A stretch of DNA of 64,000 bases from Streptomyces bikiniensis (GTDB lineage: Bacteria; Actinomycetota; Actinomycetes; Streptomycetales; Streptomycetaceae), in contig JNWL01000036.1 of assembly GCA_000716465.1 (NCBI GenBank), positions 1 through 64,000 of the forward strand. The letters are read 5' to 3'. Under the pieces are notes generated by a model. That model saw nothing but the letters and a program-made list of their open reading frames with translations. It did not search any database and was not told the DNA's origin. The translations under genes were made by a program, and so were the position numbers. Each line of letters starts with the position of its first letter. Within the stretch, counting starts at the first letter, position 1. Positions 38,278 to 48,229 of the stretch are shown piece after piece.

Positions 38278-38472
38278 GAGGGGGTTGCGGTGGTCGAGGC
38301 GCGTGCTCAGGGCTCTTCCTGCTTTCGGATCGTTCTGCGTCGTGGAAGGTTCGTGGGCTGCCGACCGTGGGCAGCACGGGTCGCGGGCATACGCGCGACC
38401 GAAGAGCCAGGATACTGGACGCTTCGCCCAGGACCCAATCCGGGCCCTTCGCCCGTTCCCGCGCCCGCTCGC

Positions 38473-39552
38473 CTACTGCTGCTGCCCCTGGTCGTACTGC
38501 TGCTCGTACCGGCGCAGCTGGTCCAGGTCGATCATGCTCGTGTCGAAGAAGCTGGTCTCGTCGAGCGCGGCGGCCTGCTGGGGCTGGTGGGCCGGCGGGG
38601 CGGGCTGCTGGTACGCGTAGGGGTCCTGCTGCTGGTAGCCGTACGGGTCGGCCTGCTGCTGGTACGCGTAGGGGTCCGGCTGCTGCTGGACCTGCTGGTA
38701 CGCGTACGGGTCCTGCTGCTGGTAGCCGTACGGGTCGGGCTGCTGCTGCGGCGGGGCCGGGACCTGCGCGGGGACCGGGGCGGGCGCCTGCGCCGGGCCC
38801 TGCGCCGGCTCGGGGTCGGAGAGTTCCGCGAGGCCGGCCAGGTAGTCGGCGTCGCTGGTGTGGACCGGGCCGCCGAGGCCGTCCTGGGCGGCCATGTGCT
38901 CGCCGAGGGCGTCGGAGGCGATCCGGCCGTGCAGCTTCTGCCGGCCCCGCCCGACGGCCTCCAGGGTCTTGGTGAGGACCGCCTCGAAGGCGCCCAGCTT
39001 GGCGGCGATGAAGTCGTCGGCCCCGTCCGCCCGGTGGATGAGCGTCTGCGGATCGGCGTCGTACTCGGGGGCGTCCTCGTCGGCGTAACCGTCCGGGCCG
39101 ATCCCCGGGCCGCGGCCGAGGAGCTTCTCGCGGCCCCGGTCGACGGAGCCGATGGTCTTGTTGAGGACGACCTCGAAGTTGGCGAGCTTGGAGTCGACGT
39201 AGTCGTCGGCCTCGGCGCGGATCTCCTCGGCCTCGCGGCGGGCCTCGGAGAGGATCCGGTCGGCCTCCTCCTGCGACTCCCGGGCGACCTGGGTGTCGGA
39301 GACGATCGAGCCGCGCTCGGCGTGGGCGGCCTCGATGATCCGCTCGGCCTCCCGGCGGGCCTGCTCGACCATCTGCTCGCGGTCGCCGATCAGCTCCCGG
39401 GCCTGGGCGAGGGAGCCGGGCAGGGCCTGGCGCACCTCTTCGAGCAGGGCGAGCAGCTCGGCGCGGTTGACCACGCAGGATGCCGACATGGGCATGGAGC
39501 GGGCGCCCTGCACGGTCGCCGTGATCTCGTCGAGCTTCTTCTGCACGTCCAC
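38473..39552 (-). CDS. coiled-coil cell-division-initiation-like protein with Q/Y-rich repeats
   Basis: The 359-residue protein has an N-terminal part resembling DivIVA or ATP synthase subunit b coiled coils (about residues 45-135, ARREAERIIEAAHAERG and similar), a second helical part, and a C-terminal low-complexity domain (about 245-330) with repeats of DPYGYQQQ and DPYAYQQ. The last residues, ETSFFDTSMIDLDQLRRYEQQ-like, look like a conserved end motif. Such proteins may act in cell pole or division organisation in Streptomyces, but no function is proven here. The GTG start has a GAGAGTGG-type site. It lies upstream of the DUF177-rpmF-rnc group. Confidence 0.82.
   Translation of the reverse strand: MDVQKKLDEITATVQGARSMPMSASCVVNRAELLALLEEVRQALPGSLAQARELIGDREQMVEQARREAERIIEAAHAERGSIVSDTQVARESQEEADRILSEARREAEEIRAEADDYVDSKLANFEVVLNKTIGSVDRGREKLLGRGPGIGPDGYADEDAPEYDADPQTLIHRADGADDFIAAKLGAFEAVLTKTLEAVGRGRQKLHGRIASDALGEHMAAQDGLGGPVHTSDADYLAGLAELSDPEPAQGPAQAPAPVPAQVPAPPQQQPDPYGYQQQDPYAYQQVQQQPDPYAYQQQADPYGYQQQDPYAYQQPAPPAHQPQQAAALDETSFFDTSMIDLDQLRRYEQQYDQGQQQ
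38607..38750 (-). repeat. tandem repeats encoding DPYGYQQQ/DPYAYQQ
   Basis: Units of about 21-24 bp containing GTACGCGTAGGGGTCC or GTAGCCGTACGGGTCG recur at least six times. They keep frame and encode the Gln/Tyr-rich domain of the coiled-coil protein. Confidence 0.8.
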
Positions 39553-39662
39553 CTGGTGCTCGCCACTCTCTACAGCCGGTTGGAGAAGGACGGGACGACT
39601 GTAAGGGCAGTCGGCGCCCGTCCGACACCAGGTGACGGAGCGTCAGCGGTGGTGGCCGCGCG

Positions 39663-40142
39663 TCACTTCTCCGCGAGCCGTTCGGTCAGGCGTCCGAGGA
39701 CCAGCGGCGGGACCAGGTGGGAGACGTCGCCGCCCCAGGCCGCCACCTCCTTGACCAGGGAGGAGGAGAGGAAGCTGTACGTCGGGTTGGTGGGGACGAA
39801 GAGGGTCTCCACGCCCGAGAGGCCGTTGTTCATCTGGGCCATCTGCAGCTCGTAGTCGAAGTCGCTGACCGCGCGCAGGCCCTTGACGATGGCGGGGATG
39901 TCGCGCTGCTTGCAGAAGTCGACGAGCAGGCCGTGGAAGGACTCCACCTGGACGTTGCCGAAGTCGGCGGTGACCTCGCGGATCAGTTCGATCCGCTCGT
40001 CGACCGTGAAGAGACCTTTCTTCGACTGGTTGATCATCACGGCCACGTGTACGACGTCGTACAGCTTGGAGGCGCGGGCGATGATGTCGAGGTGTCCGTT
40101 GGTGATGGGGTCGAATGACCCCGGACAGACGGCGCGGCGCAA
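39663..40142 (-). CDS. coaD: phosphopantetheine adenylyltransferase CoaD
   Basis: CoaD catalyses the penultimate step of coenzyme A synthesis. The 159-residue form begins [20 protein letters not shown], containing the nucleotidyltransferase HxGH-like motif, and later [18 protein letters not shown], which matches the family ISSTxVR region. TTG at 40142 is preferred because it gives the standard length and has GAGGGA upstream. ATG at 40172, which overlaps the rsmD stop by 4 bp and adds ten residues, is the alternative. Confidence 0.93.
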   Translation of the reverse strand: MRRAVCPGSFDPITNGHLDIIARASKLYDVVHVAVMINQSKKGLFTVDERIELIREVTADFGNVQVESFHGLLVDFCKQRDIPAIVKGLRAVSDFDYELQMAQMNNGLSGVETLFVPTNPTYSFLSSSLVKEVAAWGGDVSHLVPPLVLGRLTERLAEK

Positions 40143-40168
40143 CTTGGGTCCCTCGCTCTCCGGTCCGG

Positions 40169-40753
40169 TCATCGTGCGTCTTCGCACGTAGAGGCGGCGC
40201 GACCGTACCAAAACGTTCCCTCGCCGTAGCGACGGGACCGCAGTGGCTCGAACCCGGCCGGCCAGCCGAATTCCCCGCCTCGGGTGCTGCGCTCCACGGT
40301 GACCAGGGCATCCTCGCTCAGCCACCCCTCCGCGCGCAGTGTGAGGAGAATCTCCCGCAGGCCGGCGTCCTCGACGGCGTACGGCGGGTCGAGGAAGACC
40401 AGGTCGTACGGGTCGGCGGGGGCCGGCCCGGTCACGATCTGCTCGGCCTTGCCGGTGCGGAGCTCCGCGCCCGGCAGGCCGATCGCGCGGACGTTCTCCC
40501 GGATGGTCCTCGCGGCGCGGGGGTCGGCCTCGACGAGGAGGGCGTGGGCGGCGCCCCGGGAGAGGGCTTCCAGGCCGACGGCTCCGGAGCCCGCGTACAG
40601 GTCGGCGACCCTGCTCCCGTCGAGGGTGCCGTGGAGCGCCTCCCAGGTGGAGAAGAGGCCCTCGCGCGCCCGGTCGGAGGTGGGGCGGGTGCCGTTGCCG
40701 GGCGGCACGGCCAGGCGCCGGCCGCCGGCCGTACCGGCGATCACGCGGGTCAT
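40169..40753 (-). CDS. rsmD: 16S rRNA (guanine966-N2)-methyltransferase RsmD
   Basis: RsmD methylates G966 of 16S rRNA in the assembled 30S particle. The 194-residue protein begins [14 protein letters not shown], has the SAM motif [19 protein letters not shown], and the N6/N2-methyltransferase motif DPPY in [10 protein letters not shown]. The order recG-rsmD-coaD is common in actinobacteria. Confidence 0.96.
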   Translation of the reverse strand: MTRVIAGTAGGRRLAVPPGNGTRPTSDRAREGLFSTWEALHGTLDGSRVADLYAGSGAVGLEALSRGAAHALLVEADPRAARTIRENVRAIGLPGAELRTGKAEQIVTGPAPADPYDLVFLDPPYAVEDAGLREILLTLRAEGWLSEDALVTVERSTRGGEFGWPAGFEPLRSRRYGEGTFWYGRAASTCEDAR

Positions 40754-40822
40754 CGGTGTCCTCGTCCTGCGTCGTCCAGTGCGTACGTCTCAGGATATGG
40801 CCGCAGGGGGGCCGGTGGGTGG

Positions 40823-43021
40823 TCAGCCCTTCTCCAGGTACTCCTCCCGGTCCTTGTCGAGGAGGGCGTCGAGGGCGGTGCGCAGGCCCGGGTGCGCGGT
40901 GAGGTCCGGGTCGGCGAGGACGAGGGCGGCGGCCTCCTCGCGGGCGGCGGCGATGACCTCCTCGTCGTCGATGACGGTGAGGACCCGCAGGGAGGAGCGG
41001 ACGCCGGACTGGGCCTGGCCGAGGACGTCGCCCTCGCGCCGCTGTTCGAGGTCGATGCGGGAGAGCTCGAAGCCGTCGAGGGTGGAGGCGACGGCGCCGA
41101 GGCGCTGCCGGGCGGGGCTCGCCTCGGGCATCTCGGTGACGAGGAGGCAGAGGCCGGGGGCGGAGCCGCGGCCGACGCGGCCGCGGAGCTGGTGGAGCTG
41201 GGAGACGCCGAAGCGGTCCGCGTCCATGATGACCATGGCGGTGGCGTTGGGGACGTTGACGCCGACCTCGATGACGGTGGTGGCGACGAGGACGTCGAGG
41301 TCGCCGGCGGCGAAGCGGCGCATGACGTCGTCCTTGTCGTCGGGGTGCATGCGGCCGTGCAGGACGGCGATCCGCAGGCTCGCGAGGGGGCCGGTGCGGA
41401 GCTTCTCGGCAACGTCGAGGACGGCGAGCGGGGGCCGCTTCTCGGCCTCGTCCTCCGCGGACCGCGCCTTGGATCCCGCCTTCTTCTGGTCCTCCTCGTC
41501 CCCGATCCGGGGGCAGACCACGTACGCCTGGTGCCCGTTCTCGACCTCCTCGCGGACCCGTTCCCACGCGCGCGCGAGGAAGTGCGGCTTGTCGGCGGCC
41601 GGGACGACGTGGCTGGCGATCGGGGAGCGGCCGGCGGGCAGCTGGTCGAGGACGGAGGTCTCCAGGTCGCCGAAGACGGTCATGGCGACCGTGCGCGGGA
41701 TGGGCGTCGCGGTCATGACGAGGAGGTGCGGGGGCTGCTTGCCCTTGCCGCGCAGGGCGTCGCGCTGCTCGACGCCGAAGCGGTGCTGCTCGTCGACGAC
41801 GACCAGGCCCAGGTCGTGGAACTTGACCTTGTCCTCGATCAGGGCGTGGGTGCCGATGACGATCCCGGCCTCGCCGGTGACCAGGTCGAGGAGGGCCTGC
41901 CGGCGGGCGGCGGCGCCCATGGAGCCGGTGAGCAGGACGACCTTGGTGGCGCGGTCCGCACCGCCGAGCATCCCTCCCTCGGCCAGCTCCCCCATCATCT
42001 CGGTGACGGAACGGTGGTGCTGCTGGGCGAGGACCTCGGTGGGCGCGAGCATCGCGGCCTGCCCCCCGGAGTCGACCACGGCGAGCATGGCGCGCAGGGC
42101 CACCAGGGTCTTCCCGCTTCCGACCTCGCCCTGGAGGAGGCGGTGCATCGGGTGGTCGGTGGCGAGGTCGTCGAAGATCTCGGCGGAGACCTTGTCCTGG
42201 CCGTCGGTGAGGGTGAAGGGGAGCTTGGCGTCGAAGGCGTCGAGGATGCCGCCGGGGGCGGGCTTCCGGGGGACGGCCGGCAGTTGGGTGTCGGCGTGCC
42301 GGCGGCGGGCGAGGGCGACCTGGAGGACGAAGGCCTCGTCCCACTTGAGCCGGTCCCGGGCGGTGGCGATGTCGGCCTTGGTGCGGGGCCGGTGGATCAT
42401 CCGCAGGGCGTCGGGCAGTTCGGCGAGGCCCCGGCCCTCGCGCAGGGCGTCGGGCAGTGGGTCGGCGGCGTCGGTGACGCTCGGCAGGACCGCGTCGACG
42501 GCCTTGGCGATCTTCCAGGACTCCAGCTTGGTGGTGGCCGGGTAGATCGGGATGAGGGCCCCGGCCCAGACGTCCACGGCCTCCTCGCGGTCGCCGCGCA
42601 GGAGTTCGTACGACGGGTGGGCGAGCTGGAGGCGCCGGTTGAAGAGCGAGACCTTGCCGGCGAACATCGCGCGGGTGCCGGGCAGCAGGTCCTTGTGCGG
42701 CTTGTGCACGCCCTTGCCGAAGAAGACCAGCTGGAGGCGGCCGCTGCCGTCGGTGATGGTCACTTCGAGGCGCTGGCCGCGCCCCTTGGAGCCGTTGAAG
42801 GTCAGCACGCGCGCGTCGGCGACCTGCGCGACCACCGTGACGTGCTCGTCCAGCGGCAGGTCGGAGAGGGTGGTCAGCTCCCCGCGCTCGGCGTACCGGC
42901 GGGGGTAGTGGTGCAGCAGGTCCCCGACCGTGTGCAGGTCGAGCGCCTCGGCCATGACCTTGGCGGTGGCGGGGCCGAGGGACTTCTTGAGTGGTTCGTC
43001 GAGCGCGGGCACGCGTTCCAT
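40823..43021 (-). CDS. recG: ATP-dependent DNA helicase RecG
   Basis: RecG remodels stalled replication forks and recombination intermediates. The 732-residue protein has an N-terminal wedge (OB-fold) domain around residues 50-150, Walker A in [13 protein letters not shown], the DExH-type box [10 protein letters not shown], motif [11 protein letters not shown], and the C-terminal helicase motifs [15 protein letters not shown] and QLRGRVGRG. It is a little longer than E. coli RecG, with an Lys/Glu-rich insertion ([17 protein letters not shown]). ATG at 43021 is the only good start. Confidence 0.97.
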   Translation of the reverse strand: MERVPALDEPLKKSLGPATAKVMAEALDLHTVGDLLHHYPRRYAERGELTTLSDLPLDEHVTVVAQVADARVLTFNGSKGRGQRLEVTITDGSGRLQLVFFGKGVHKPHKDLLPGTRAMFAGKVSLFNRRLQLAHPSYELLRGDREEAVDVWAGALIPIYPATTKLESWKIAKAVDAVLPSVTDAADPLPDALREGRGLAELPDALRMIHRPRTKADIATARDRLKWDEAFVLQVALARRRHADTQLPAVPRKPAPGGILDAFDAKLPFTLTDGQDKVSAEIFDDLATDHPMHRLLQGEVGSGKTLVALRAMLAVVDSGGQAAMLAPTEVLAQQHHRSVTEMMGELAEGGMLGGADRATKVVLLTGSMGAAARRQALLDLVTGEAGIVIGTHALIEDKVKFHDLGLVVVDEQHRFGVEQRDALRGKGKQPPHLLVMTATPIPRTVAMTVFGDLETSVLDQLPAGRSPIASHVVPAADKPHFLARAWERVREEVENGHQAYVVCPRIGDEEDQKKAGSKARSAEDEAEKRPPLAVLDVAEKLRTGPLASLRIAVLHGRMHPDDKDDVMRRFAAGDLDVLVATTVIEVGVNVPNATAMVIMDADRFGVSQLHQLRGRVGRGSAPGLCLLVTEMPEASPARQRLGAVASTLDGFELSRIDLEQRREGDVLGQAQSGVRSSLRVLTVIDDEEVIAAAREEAAALVLADPDLTAHPGLRTALDALLDKDREEYLEKG

Positions 43022-43080
43022 TGCACACCACGGGACCGACAGTCGGGGCGAGGCCTGTGGACAACCCCCGGAACCGGGCC

Positions 43081-44889
43081 CTATTCCACCCCGATGAGCA
43101 GCGGCGGGGCCTCCGCGCCCGCGTGGTACGTGACGGTGTCGACGGCCAGGTAGCCGCGCCGTACGTGCTGTTCGAGGTCGGCGGCGAGGCCGGGCGGGGT
43201 GTCGTCGGCGACGACGAGGGTGACGAGTTCGCCGCCCGCCGAGAGCATCCGGTCCAGGACGGTGCGGGCGGTCTCGGTGAGGTCCTCGCCGATGACGGCG
43301 ACGTCGCCCTCGATGAGGCCGAGGACGTCGCCGGCCTGGCAGACGCCGGCCGAGGTGAAGGACCGGTGCTCGGCGACGGCGAGTTCGGCGTAGCGGGTGG
43401 CTCCGGCGGCGGCCGTCATGGCGACGACGTCCTCGTCGAAGCGCCGGCCGGGTTCGTGGACGGCGAGGGCGGCGATGCCCTGGACGGCGGCCCGGGTGGG
43501 GACGAGGGCGACGCGGACGCCCTCGGCCCTGACGCGTTCGGCCGCCGCCGCGGCGGTCTCGCGCAGGTCGGTGTCGTTGGGCAGGAGGACGACCTCGCGC
43601 GCGTGCGCGCGGCGGACGGCCTCGACGAGCTCGTCCTCGGCGGGGGGTTCGCCGGGGCGGGTGCGGACGGTGGTCGCGCCGGCCTCGGCGCAGAGCCCGG
43701 CGAGGCCCTCGCCGGGGACGACGGCGACGATCGCGCGCGGGACCCGTTCCCCACGTGCGGCGCGTGCGGCGTCGTCCTCCGTGCCGCACGTGTGCCCGTA
43801 CCCGTCGTCGGCGCCGCACGCGTGCGCGTACCCGTCTTCCGTGCCGCACGCGTGCGCGTACCCGTCGTCGGTGCCGTACCGCTGCCCGTGGGCGCCGTCG
43901 GTCCCGTGCCGGCCGCCCCCACCGCTCCTGGCGTCCTGTGCGGTGCCGCGTCCCGGCGCGGGCGCCGCGTCCGGCGCGAAGTGGGTGATCCGGATGCGGT
44001 GGGGACGGCCGGCCTCGACACCGGCCTCGACGGCGGCCCCCGCGTCGTCCACGTGCACGTGGACGTTCCAGAGCCCGTCGCCGCCGACGACGACCAGGGA
44101 CTCCCCCAGCGCGTCGAGGCGGGAGCGCAGCAGTTCGACGGCCGCGTCGCCGGCCTCCAGGAGGTAGACCACCTCGTAGGCGGGACCGTCCTCGCCCGCG
44201 CACTTCTCGCGGGGGGCGGCCGGCGGGAGCGGCGCGGGCGCGGCGTGGTCCGGGGCCCGTCCGGTGACGGTCTCCAGGAGGGCGCCGAGGACGGCGACCA
44301 GGCCCCGCCCGCCCGCGTCCACGACCCCGGCGCGTTCGAGGACGTCCAGCTGGCCGGAGGTGGCCGCCAAGGCGCTCGCGGCGCCCTCGTAGGCGTCGCG
44401 GGCCACCCGCACGAGCGGGCCGCCCGCCGCGCACGCCCCGGCGGCGGCGCTCGCCACGGTGAGGATGGTGCCCTCCACGGGGCGGGCGACGGCCCGCCGG
44501 GCCGCGCGCGCGGCCTCGGCGAGGGCGCGGGCGAGATGATCCCCGTCACAGCCGTCGGCGAGGACGGTCGCCATGCCGCGCAGGAGCTGGGAGAGGATGG
44601 TCCCGGAGTTGCCCCGGGCGCCGAGGAGGGCGCCGTGGGCCATGGCCCGCACGGTCTCGGCGGTGTCCGGTCCGGAGGCGGCGAAGACCGCTTCGACGGC
44701 CCGGTGCGCGGCTTCCGCCGTCAGGTAGAGGTTGGTGCCGGTGTCCCCGTCCGCGACCGGGTAGACGTTGATCGCGTCGATCTCCTCGCGCTCCCGTCCG
44801 AGGGCGTCGAAGGCCCTCGCGCACCAGGTCCGGACCGCTTCGGCGTCGAGCTCGACGAGCTCCTCGTCAGGCTGAAGGGCTCGCGACAA
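43081..44889 (-). CDS. DAK2/DhaL and DegV-like domain protein (YloV/FakA type)
   Basis: The 602-residue protein has an N-terminal DhaL domain (about 15-190) with the ADP-binding [18 protein letters not shown] and [12 protein letters not shown] motifs, then a central and C-terminal region like FakA. FakA in Firmicutes phosphorylates fatty acids bound to FakB, but that role is only inferred here. Residues about 330-370 form a repetitive linker with [24 protein letters not shown] units encoded by four 30-bp repeats. TTG at 44889 is chosen because GGAGG lies 8 bp upstream. recG follows after 59 bp. Confidence 0.88.
   Translation of the reverse strand: MSRALQPDEELVELDAEAVRTWCARAFDALGREREEIDAINVYPVADGDTGTNLYLTAEAAHRAVEAVFAASGPDTAETVRAMAHGALLGARGNSGTILSQLLRGMATVLADGCDGDHLARALAEAARAARRAVARPVEGTILTVASAAAGACAAGGPLVRVARDAYEGAASALAATSGQLDVLERAGVVDAGGRGLVAVLGALLETVTGRAPDHAAPAPLPPAAPREKCAGEDGPAYEVVYLLEAGDAAVELLRSRLDALGESLVVVGGDGLWNVHVHVDDAGAAVEAGVEAGRPHRIRITHFAPDAAPAPGRGTAQDARSGGGGRHGTDGAHGQRYGTDDGYAHACGTEDGYAHACGADDGYGHTCGTEDDAARAARGERVPRAIVAVVPGEGLAGLCAEAGATTVRTRPGEPPAEDELVEAVRRAHAREVVLLPNDTDLRETAAAAAERVRAEGVRVALVPTRAAVQGIAALAVHEPGRRFDEDVVAMTAAAGATRYAELAVAEHRSFTSAGVCQAGDVLGLIEGDVAVIGEDLTETARTVLDRMLSAGGELVTLVVADDTPPGLAADLEQHVRRGYLAVDTVTYHAGAEAPPLLIGVE
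43781..43900 (-). repeat. four 30-bp repeats in the DhaL/DegV gene
   Basis: Units start at 43781, 43811, 43841 and 43871, each of the form GTGCCGCACGCGTGCGCGTA followed by CCCGTCGTCG. The second and third are nearly identical; the fourth is degenerate. Each encodes ten residues, so the frame is kept. Confidence 0.88.
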
Positions 44890-45062
44890 CGGGGGGTCCT
44901 CCTTCGGCGGTGAGCTCACCGCAGGGTAGACCGGAGGTGTCCCGGGCGTGACCGGGGCCCGGGGCGGGGCCGGCGGGGAACATGGTAGTTTCGTTCCACG
45001 GAAGCAGGCGTTGTATGCTGCTTCGGTTGCCCGGTTCAGTCCGGGCCGTTCCCCGGCAAGCC

Positions 45063-45112
45063 ACTTCAGACTCCTGATTCCGGTGCGCCGGATTTCACTG
45101 TAATTCTGAAGT
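45063..45112 (+). promoter_or_regulatory. structured leader of rpmB
   Basis: A perfect 8-bp pairing (ACTTCAGA at 45063-45070 with TCTGAAGT at 45105-45112) encloses a smaller hairpin (TCCGG, loop TGCG, CCGGA at 45079-45092). The outer right arm ends three bases before the TTTGGAG ribosome site region. This looks like a folded 5' untranslated region that could be read by L28 or another factor. Confidence 0.5.
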
Positions 45113-45126
45113 CTTTGGAGTGACCC

Positions 45127-45312
45127 GTGGCTGCCAACTGCGACGTCTGCGGCAAGGGGCCGGGCTTCGGCAACAACATTTCGCACTCGCACCGCCGTAC
45201 GTCCCGTCGCTGGAACCCGAACATCCAGCGCGTGCGTGCCGTGGTCGGTCGGACGCCGAAGCGGCTCAACGTCTGCACCTCGTGCATCAAGGCCGGCAAG
45301 GTCTCGCGCTAA
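45127..45312 (+). CDS. rpmB: 50S ribosomal protein L28, zinc-binding form
   Basis: The 61-residue protein begins [20 protein letters not shown] and contains CDVC near the N-terminus and CTSC near the C-terminus, so it is the zinc-containing (C+) form; Streptomyces also have zinc-free paralogues elsewhere that are induced in zinc shortage. The GTG start follows GGAG at normal spacing. It is monocistronic, divergent from the DhaL/DegV gene, and followed by a terminator. Confidence 0.97.
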   Translation: MAANCDVCGKGPGFGNNISHSHRRTSRRWNPNIQRVRAVVGRTPKRLNVCTSCIKAGKVSR

Positions 45313-45353
45313 CCGCGACGTTCCGTCGTAGCGCAGCCCCTGCGGTTGCCTTG

Positions 45354-45386
45354 AGAAGCCGGTCCACCTCGGTGGGCCGGCTTCTT
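45354..45386. terminator. bidirectional terminator between rpmB and thiD
   Basis: AGAAGCCGGTCCACC pairs with GGTGGGCCGGCTTCT with one G-U type mismatch; a TT follows. It lies between the convergent rpmB and thiD stops. Confidence 0.8.
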
Positions 45387-45430
45387 GCCGTGCCCGGAAA
45401 CAGGGCCGGGGGTGCGGCCCCCGGACCCGC

Positions 45431-46243
45431 TCAGTCCCTGAACCGCCAGCCGTGGTCGACCGGGCCTATGCCCCCGCCCAGGGCGAATCCGGCGCCGATG
45501 GCCCCGGTCACGTACTCCTTGGCCTCCCGTACCGCCTCCGGCACCGTGCGCCCCTTGGCGAGCCCGGAGGCGACCGCCGAGGCGAGCGTGCAGCCCGTCC
45601 CGTGGGTGTGCCGGTTGTCGAGGCGCGGGGCGCGGAACCAGTGCTCCTCCTCGCCGTCCGTGAGGAGGTCCACCGCCTCCCCGCCCGTGGGCAGGTGCCC
45701 GCCCTTGATCAGGACCCAGGCCGGTCCGTACGACAGGACCCCCGCGGCGGCGTTCCGCATGTCGCTCTCGTACACGACGTGCACGCCCGTGAGCTGCGTC
45801 ACCTCGTCCAGGTTGGGCGTGGCGACGGTCGCGAGGGGCAGCAGCTTCGTGCGGACGGAGTCGAGTGCGGACGCGGCGAGGAGCGGGTCGCCGTGCTTGG
45901 AGACCCCGACCGGATCCACGACGACGGGCGCGGCGGTGTCCGCGAGGAGTTCCGCGACGGTCTCCACGAGCGGGGCGGTGGCCAGCATGCCGGTCTTCAC
46001 CGCCTGGACGCCGATGTCGTCCACGACGGACCGGTACTGGGCGCGGACGGCCTCCACGGGCAGTTCCCAGACTCCCTGGACGCCCCGCGAGTTCTGCGCG
46101 GTGACGGCGGTGAGGACGCTCATGCCGTGGACTCCGAGCGCCAGCATCGTCTTCAGGTCGGCCTGGATCCCCGCGCCGCCGCCGGAGTCGGACCCGGCGA
46201 CGGTGAGGACGAGCGGCGGCCGCCCCGGGCTCTCCGCGCTCAC
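45431..46243 (-). CDS. thiD: hydroxymethylpyrimidine/phosphomethylpyrimidine kinase ThiD
   Basis: ThiD phosphorylates HMP and HMP-phosphate in thiamine synthesis. The 270-residue ribokinase-family protein has [21 protein letters not shown] near the start and the anion-hole motif [12 protein letters not shown] near residue 213. The GTG start overlaps the thiL stop by 4 bp, so ThiL and ThiD, which act in the same pathway, are translationally coupled. No TPP riboswitch is seen upstream of the pair. Confidence 0.96.
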   Translation of the reverse strand: MSAESPGRPPLVLTVAGSDSGGGAGIQADLKTMLALGVHGMSVLTAVTAQNSRGVQGVWELPVEAVRAQYRSVVDDIGVQAVKTGMLATAPLVETVAELLADTAAPVVVDPVGVSKHGDPLLAASALDSVRTKLLPLATVATPNLDEVTQLTGVHVVYESDMRNAAAGVLSYGPAWVLIKGGHLPTGGEAVDLLTDGEEEHWFRAPRLDNRHTHGTGCTLASAVASGLAKGRTVPEAVREAKEYVTGAIGAGFALGGGIGPVDHGWRFRD

Positions 46244-47202
46244 TCCGTCTCCCCGAAGTGGTCCCAGCCGCCGGCCGCGTGCCAGGGCGCGCCGTCCACG
46301 GTGACCTGGGGCAGCGCCGAGGGGTTGAGGACCTCGCCGATGACCTTCCAGCGGGCGGGGAGCTTCACGTCCGGCGGGAAGGTGGCGACGATGGCGTGGT
46401 CCTCTCCCCCGGTGAGCACCCACTGCATGGGGTCGACGCCGACGGCCTGGCCGATGTCGTTCATCTGGGTGGGGATGTCGATGAGTCCGGAGCGCAGGTC
46501 GATGCGGACCTTGCTGGCCTCCGCGATGTGGCCGAGGTCCGCGATGAGGCCGTCGCTGACGTCGCACATGGCGGTGGCGCCGAGGCCGGCGGCGGCCGGG
46601 CCCGCGTGGTACGGCGGTTCGGGCCTGCGGTGCGCCTCGACGAAGGCGCGCGGGGAGCGGAAGCCGCGCGAGAGGACCGCGTATCCGGCGGCGGACCAGC
46701 CGAGCCAGCCGGTGTAGGCGACGACGTCGCCGGGCTGCGCGCCGCCCCGGGTGACCGGGTCGTGGTTGCGCAGGTCGCCCAGGGCGGTGATGGAGACCAT
46801 GATCGTGTCGCCGCGCACGACGTCGCCGCCGACCACGGCCGCGCCCGCGACCTGACATTCGTCGCGCAGGCCGTCCATGAGTTCGGTGGGCCAGGTGACG
46901 GGGAGTTCGGCGGGGACGACGAGGCCGAGGAGGAGGGCGGTGGGGACCGCGCCCATGGCGGCGATGTCGGCGAGGTTCTGCGCGGCGGCCTTGCGGCCGA
47001 CGTCGTACGCCGTCGACCAGTCGCGGCGGAAGTGACGTCCTTCGAGCAGGATGTCCGTGCTGGCCACCACGCGCCGGTCGGGGGCGGAGACGACCGCGGC
47101 GTCGTCGCCGGGCCCGATCCGTACCGCCGGGGTGGAGGTGAGCCGGGACGTGAGCTCTCTGATGAGCCCGAACTCGCCCAGCTCTCCGACTGTGCCCTTC
47201 AC
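46240..47202 (-). CDS. thiL: thiamine-monophosphate kinase ThiL
   Basis: ThiL converts thiamine phosphate to thiamine diphosphate. The 320-residue PurM-like protein has the Mg-ATP motif [12 protein letters not shown] (about 27-38), [14 protein letters not shown], and [14 protein letters not shown]. The product ends with a WDHFGE motif. The GTG start is preceded by GAGGTGAG at suitable distance. The 233 bp upstream region is shared with the divergent Lrp-type gene. Confidence 0.95.
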   Translation of the reverse strand: MKGTVGELGEFGLIRELTSRLTSTPAVRIGPGDDAAVVSAPDRRVVASTDILLEGRHFRRDWSTAYDVGRKAAAQNLADIAAMGAVPTALLLGLVVPAELPVTWPTELMDGLRDECQVAGAAVVGGDVVRGDTIMVSITALGDLRNHDPVTRGGAQPGDVVAYTGWLGWSAAGYAVLSRGFRSPRAFVEAHRRPEPPYHAGPAAAGLGATAMCDVSDGLIADLGHIAEASKVRIDLRSGLIDIPTQMNDIGQAVGVDPMQWVLTGGEDHAIVATFPPDVKLPARWKVIGEVLNPSALPQVTVDGAPWHAAGGWDHFGETE

Positions 47203-47435
47203 CGCGTCTCACCTCGTGTCTTCGTGCCGGCCGGCGGGCGGGGGCGCGCCTGGGCGCGCCGCGGGTCGCGGGCCGTCACCGTGCTGGGTACCGTCAAGTA
47301 GACCGTCAACTTCTGTCCTGCGTACGCCACGCCCCGGGTGCGCCGGGACGCGCGGGTCTCCCCGTGGCCCGCGGCGACGCGGTACCGTGGCGTCCCTTTC
47401 TCCCACAAGATCCTCGTGGCCGCCCTGGAGGTTCC

Positions 47436-47669
47436 GTGGTACAGGCGTACATCCTTATTCAGACCGAGGTGGGCAAGGCGTCGACCGTCGCCGACACCAT
47501 CTCCAAGATCCCGGGGGTGATCCAGGCGGAGGACGTGACCGGTCCGTACGACGTCATCGTGCGCGCGCAGGCGGACACGGTCGACGAGCTGGGCCGCATG
47601 GTGGTCGCCAAGGTCCAGCAAGTGGACGGCATCACGCGCACCCTCACCTGCCCGGTCGTTCATCTGTAG
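47436..47669 (+). CDS. stand-alone Lrp/AsnC ligand-binding (RAM) domain protein
   Basis: This 77-residue protein is only the effector domain of the Lrp/AsnC family (VQAYILIQTEVGKASTVADT, then VTGPYDVIVRAQADTVDEL), without a DNA-binding domain. Such domains bind amino acids and oligomerise; stand-alone versions are common in actinobacteria but their partners are usually unknown. GTG at 47436 is chosen on the GGAG site. It is followed after 20 bp by the lipoprotein gene. Confidence 0.9.
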   Translation: MVQAYILIQTEVGKASTVADTISKIPGVIQAEDVTGPYDVIVRAQADTVDELGRMVVAKVQQVDGITRTLTCPVVHL

Positions 47670-47677
47670 CCCCCGTC

Positions 47678-47683
47678 TACGCT
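47678..47683 (+). promoter_or_regulatory. -10 box of the DUF3515 gene, leaderless type
   Basis: TACGCT fits TAnnnT and lies exactly 6 nt before the GTG start at 47690, which has no ribosome binding site. Confidence 0.5.
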
Positions 47684-47689
47684 TGGCCG

Positions 47690-48187
47690 GTGACGTCTTC
47701 CCACCGGCCCTTCGGCCTGCCCGCCGCCGTCGCGACCGCCGTGCTGCTGCTGGCGTCCGCGGGCTGCTCCCCTTCGGGCGCCTCGGCGTCCGTCGCGGTG
47801 CCCAGCCCTCCCGCGGAGGAGGCCGCCCTCTGCCAGGCGCTGGCGAAGGAGCTGCCCGGCACCGTGGCGGGGCTGGAGCGGAGTGACCCGGAGCCCGGCT
47901 CCGAGTTGACCGCCGGGTGGGGTGACGGTGCGATCGTACTGCGCTGCGGGGTCCCCCGACCCGAAAAGATGAGCGACGCGAAGGCGCAGGGCGTCTCCGC
48001 GAACGGCGTGCGCTGGCTGCTGGAGCGGCCGGCGGGCTCCGGGCCCCGGTTCACCTCGGTGTACCGGGAGACGTACGTCGAGGTGAGTCTCGACGCGCGG
48101 TTCGAGCACGACGCGGGACCGCTCGCCGATCTCGCCGCCCCCGTGGCGGAGACGGTCCCGTGCGCACTCGAACCGGAGTGCTCCTGA
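47690..48187 (+). CDS. DUF3515 family lipoprotein
   Basis: The 165-residue protein has a basic start and hydrophobic signal (residues 10-26) ending in a lipobox-like ASAGC, with the cysteine at 26 as the probable lipid attachment site. The mature part contains three further cysteines (CQAL, LRCGVPRP, PCALEPEC) and matches actinobacterial DUF3515, of unknown function. It often lies between the Lrp-type gene and ddl. The start is GTG at 47690, with evidence for a leaderless transcript. Confidence 0.88.
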   Translation: MTSSHRPFGLPAAVATAVLLLASAGCSPSGASASVAVPSPPAEEAALCQALAKELPGTVAGLERSDPEPGSELTAGWGDGAIVLRCGVPRPEKMSDAKAQGVSANGVRWLLERPAGSGPRFTSVYRETYVEVSLDARFEHDAGPLADLAAPVAETVPCALEPECS

Positions 48188-48229
48188 CGCCGCCCGGACG
48201 TGCCCGGGGGGCGGCCGGTCGCCGCTCCG

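Noticed and set aside
47203..47435. TPP riboswitch upstream of thiL-thiD
   Set aside because: I looked for the conserved CTGAGA and ACCTGATCTGG-type cores on the minus strand before thiL and did not find them.
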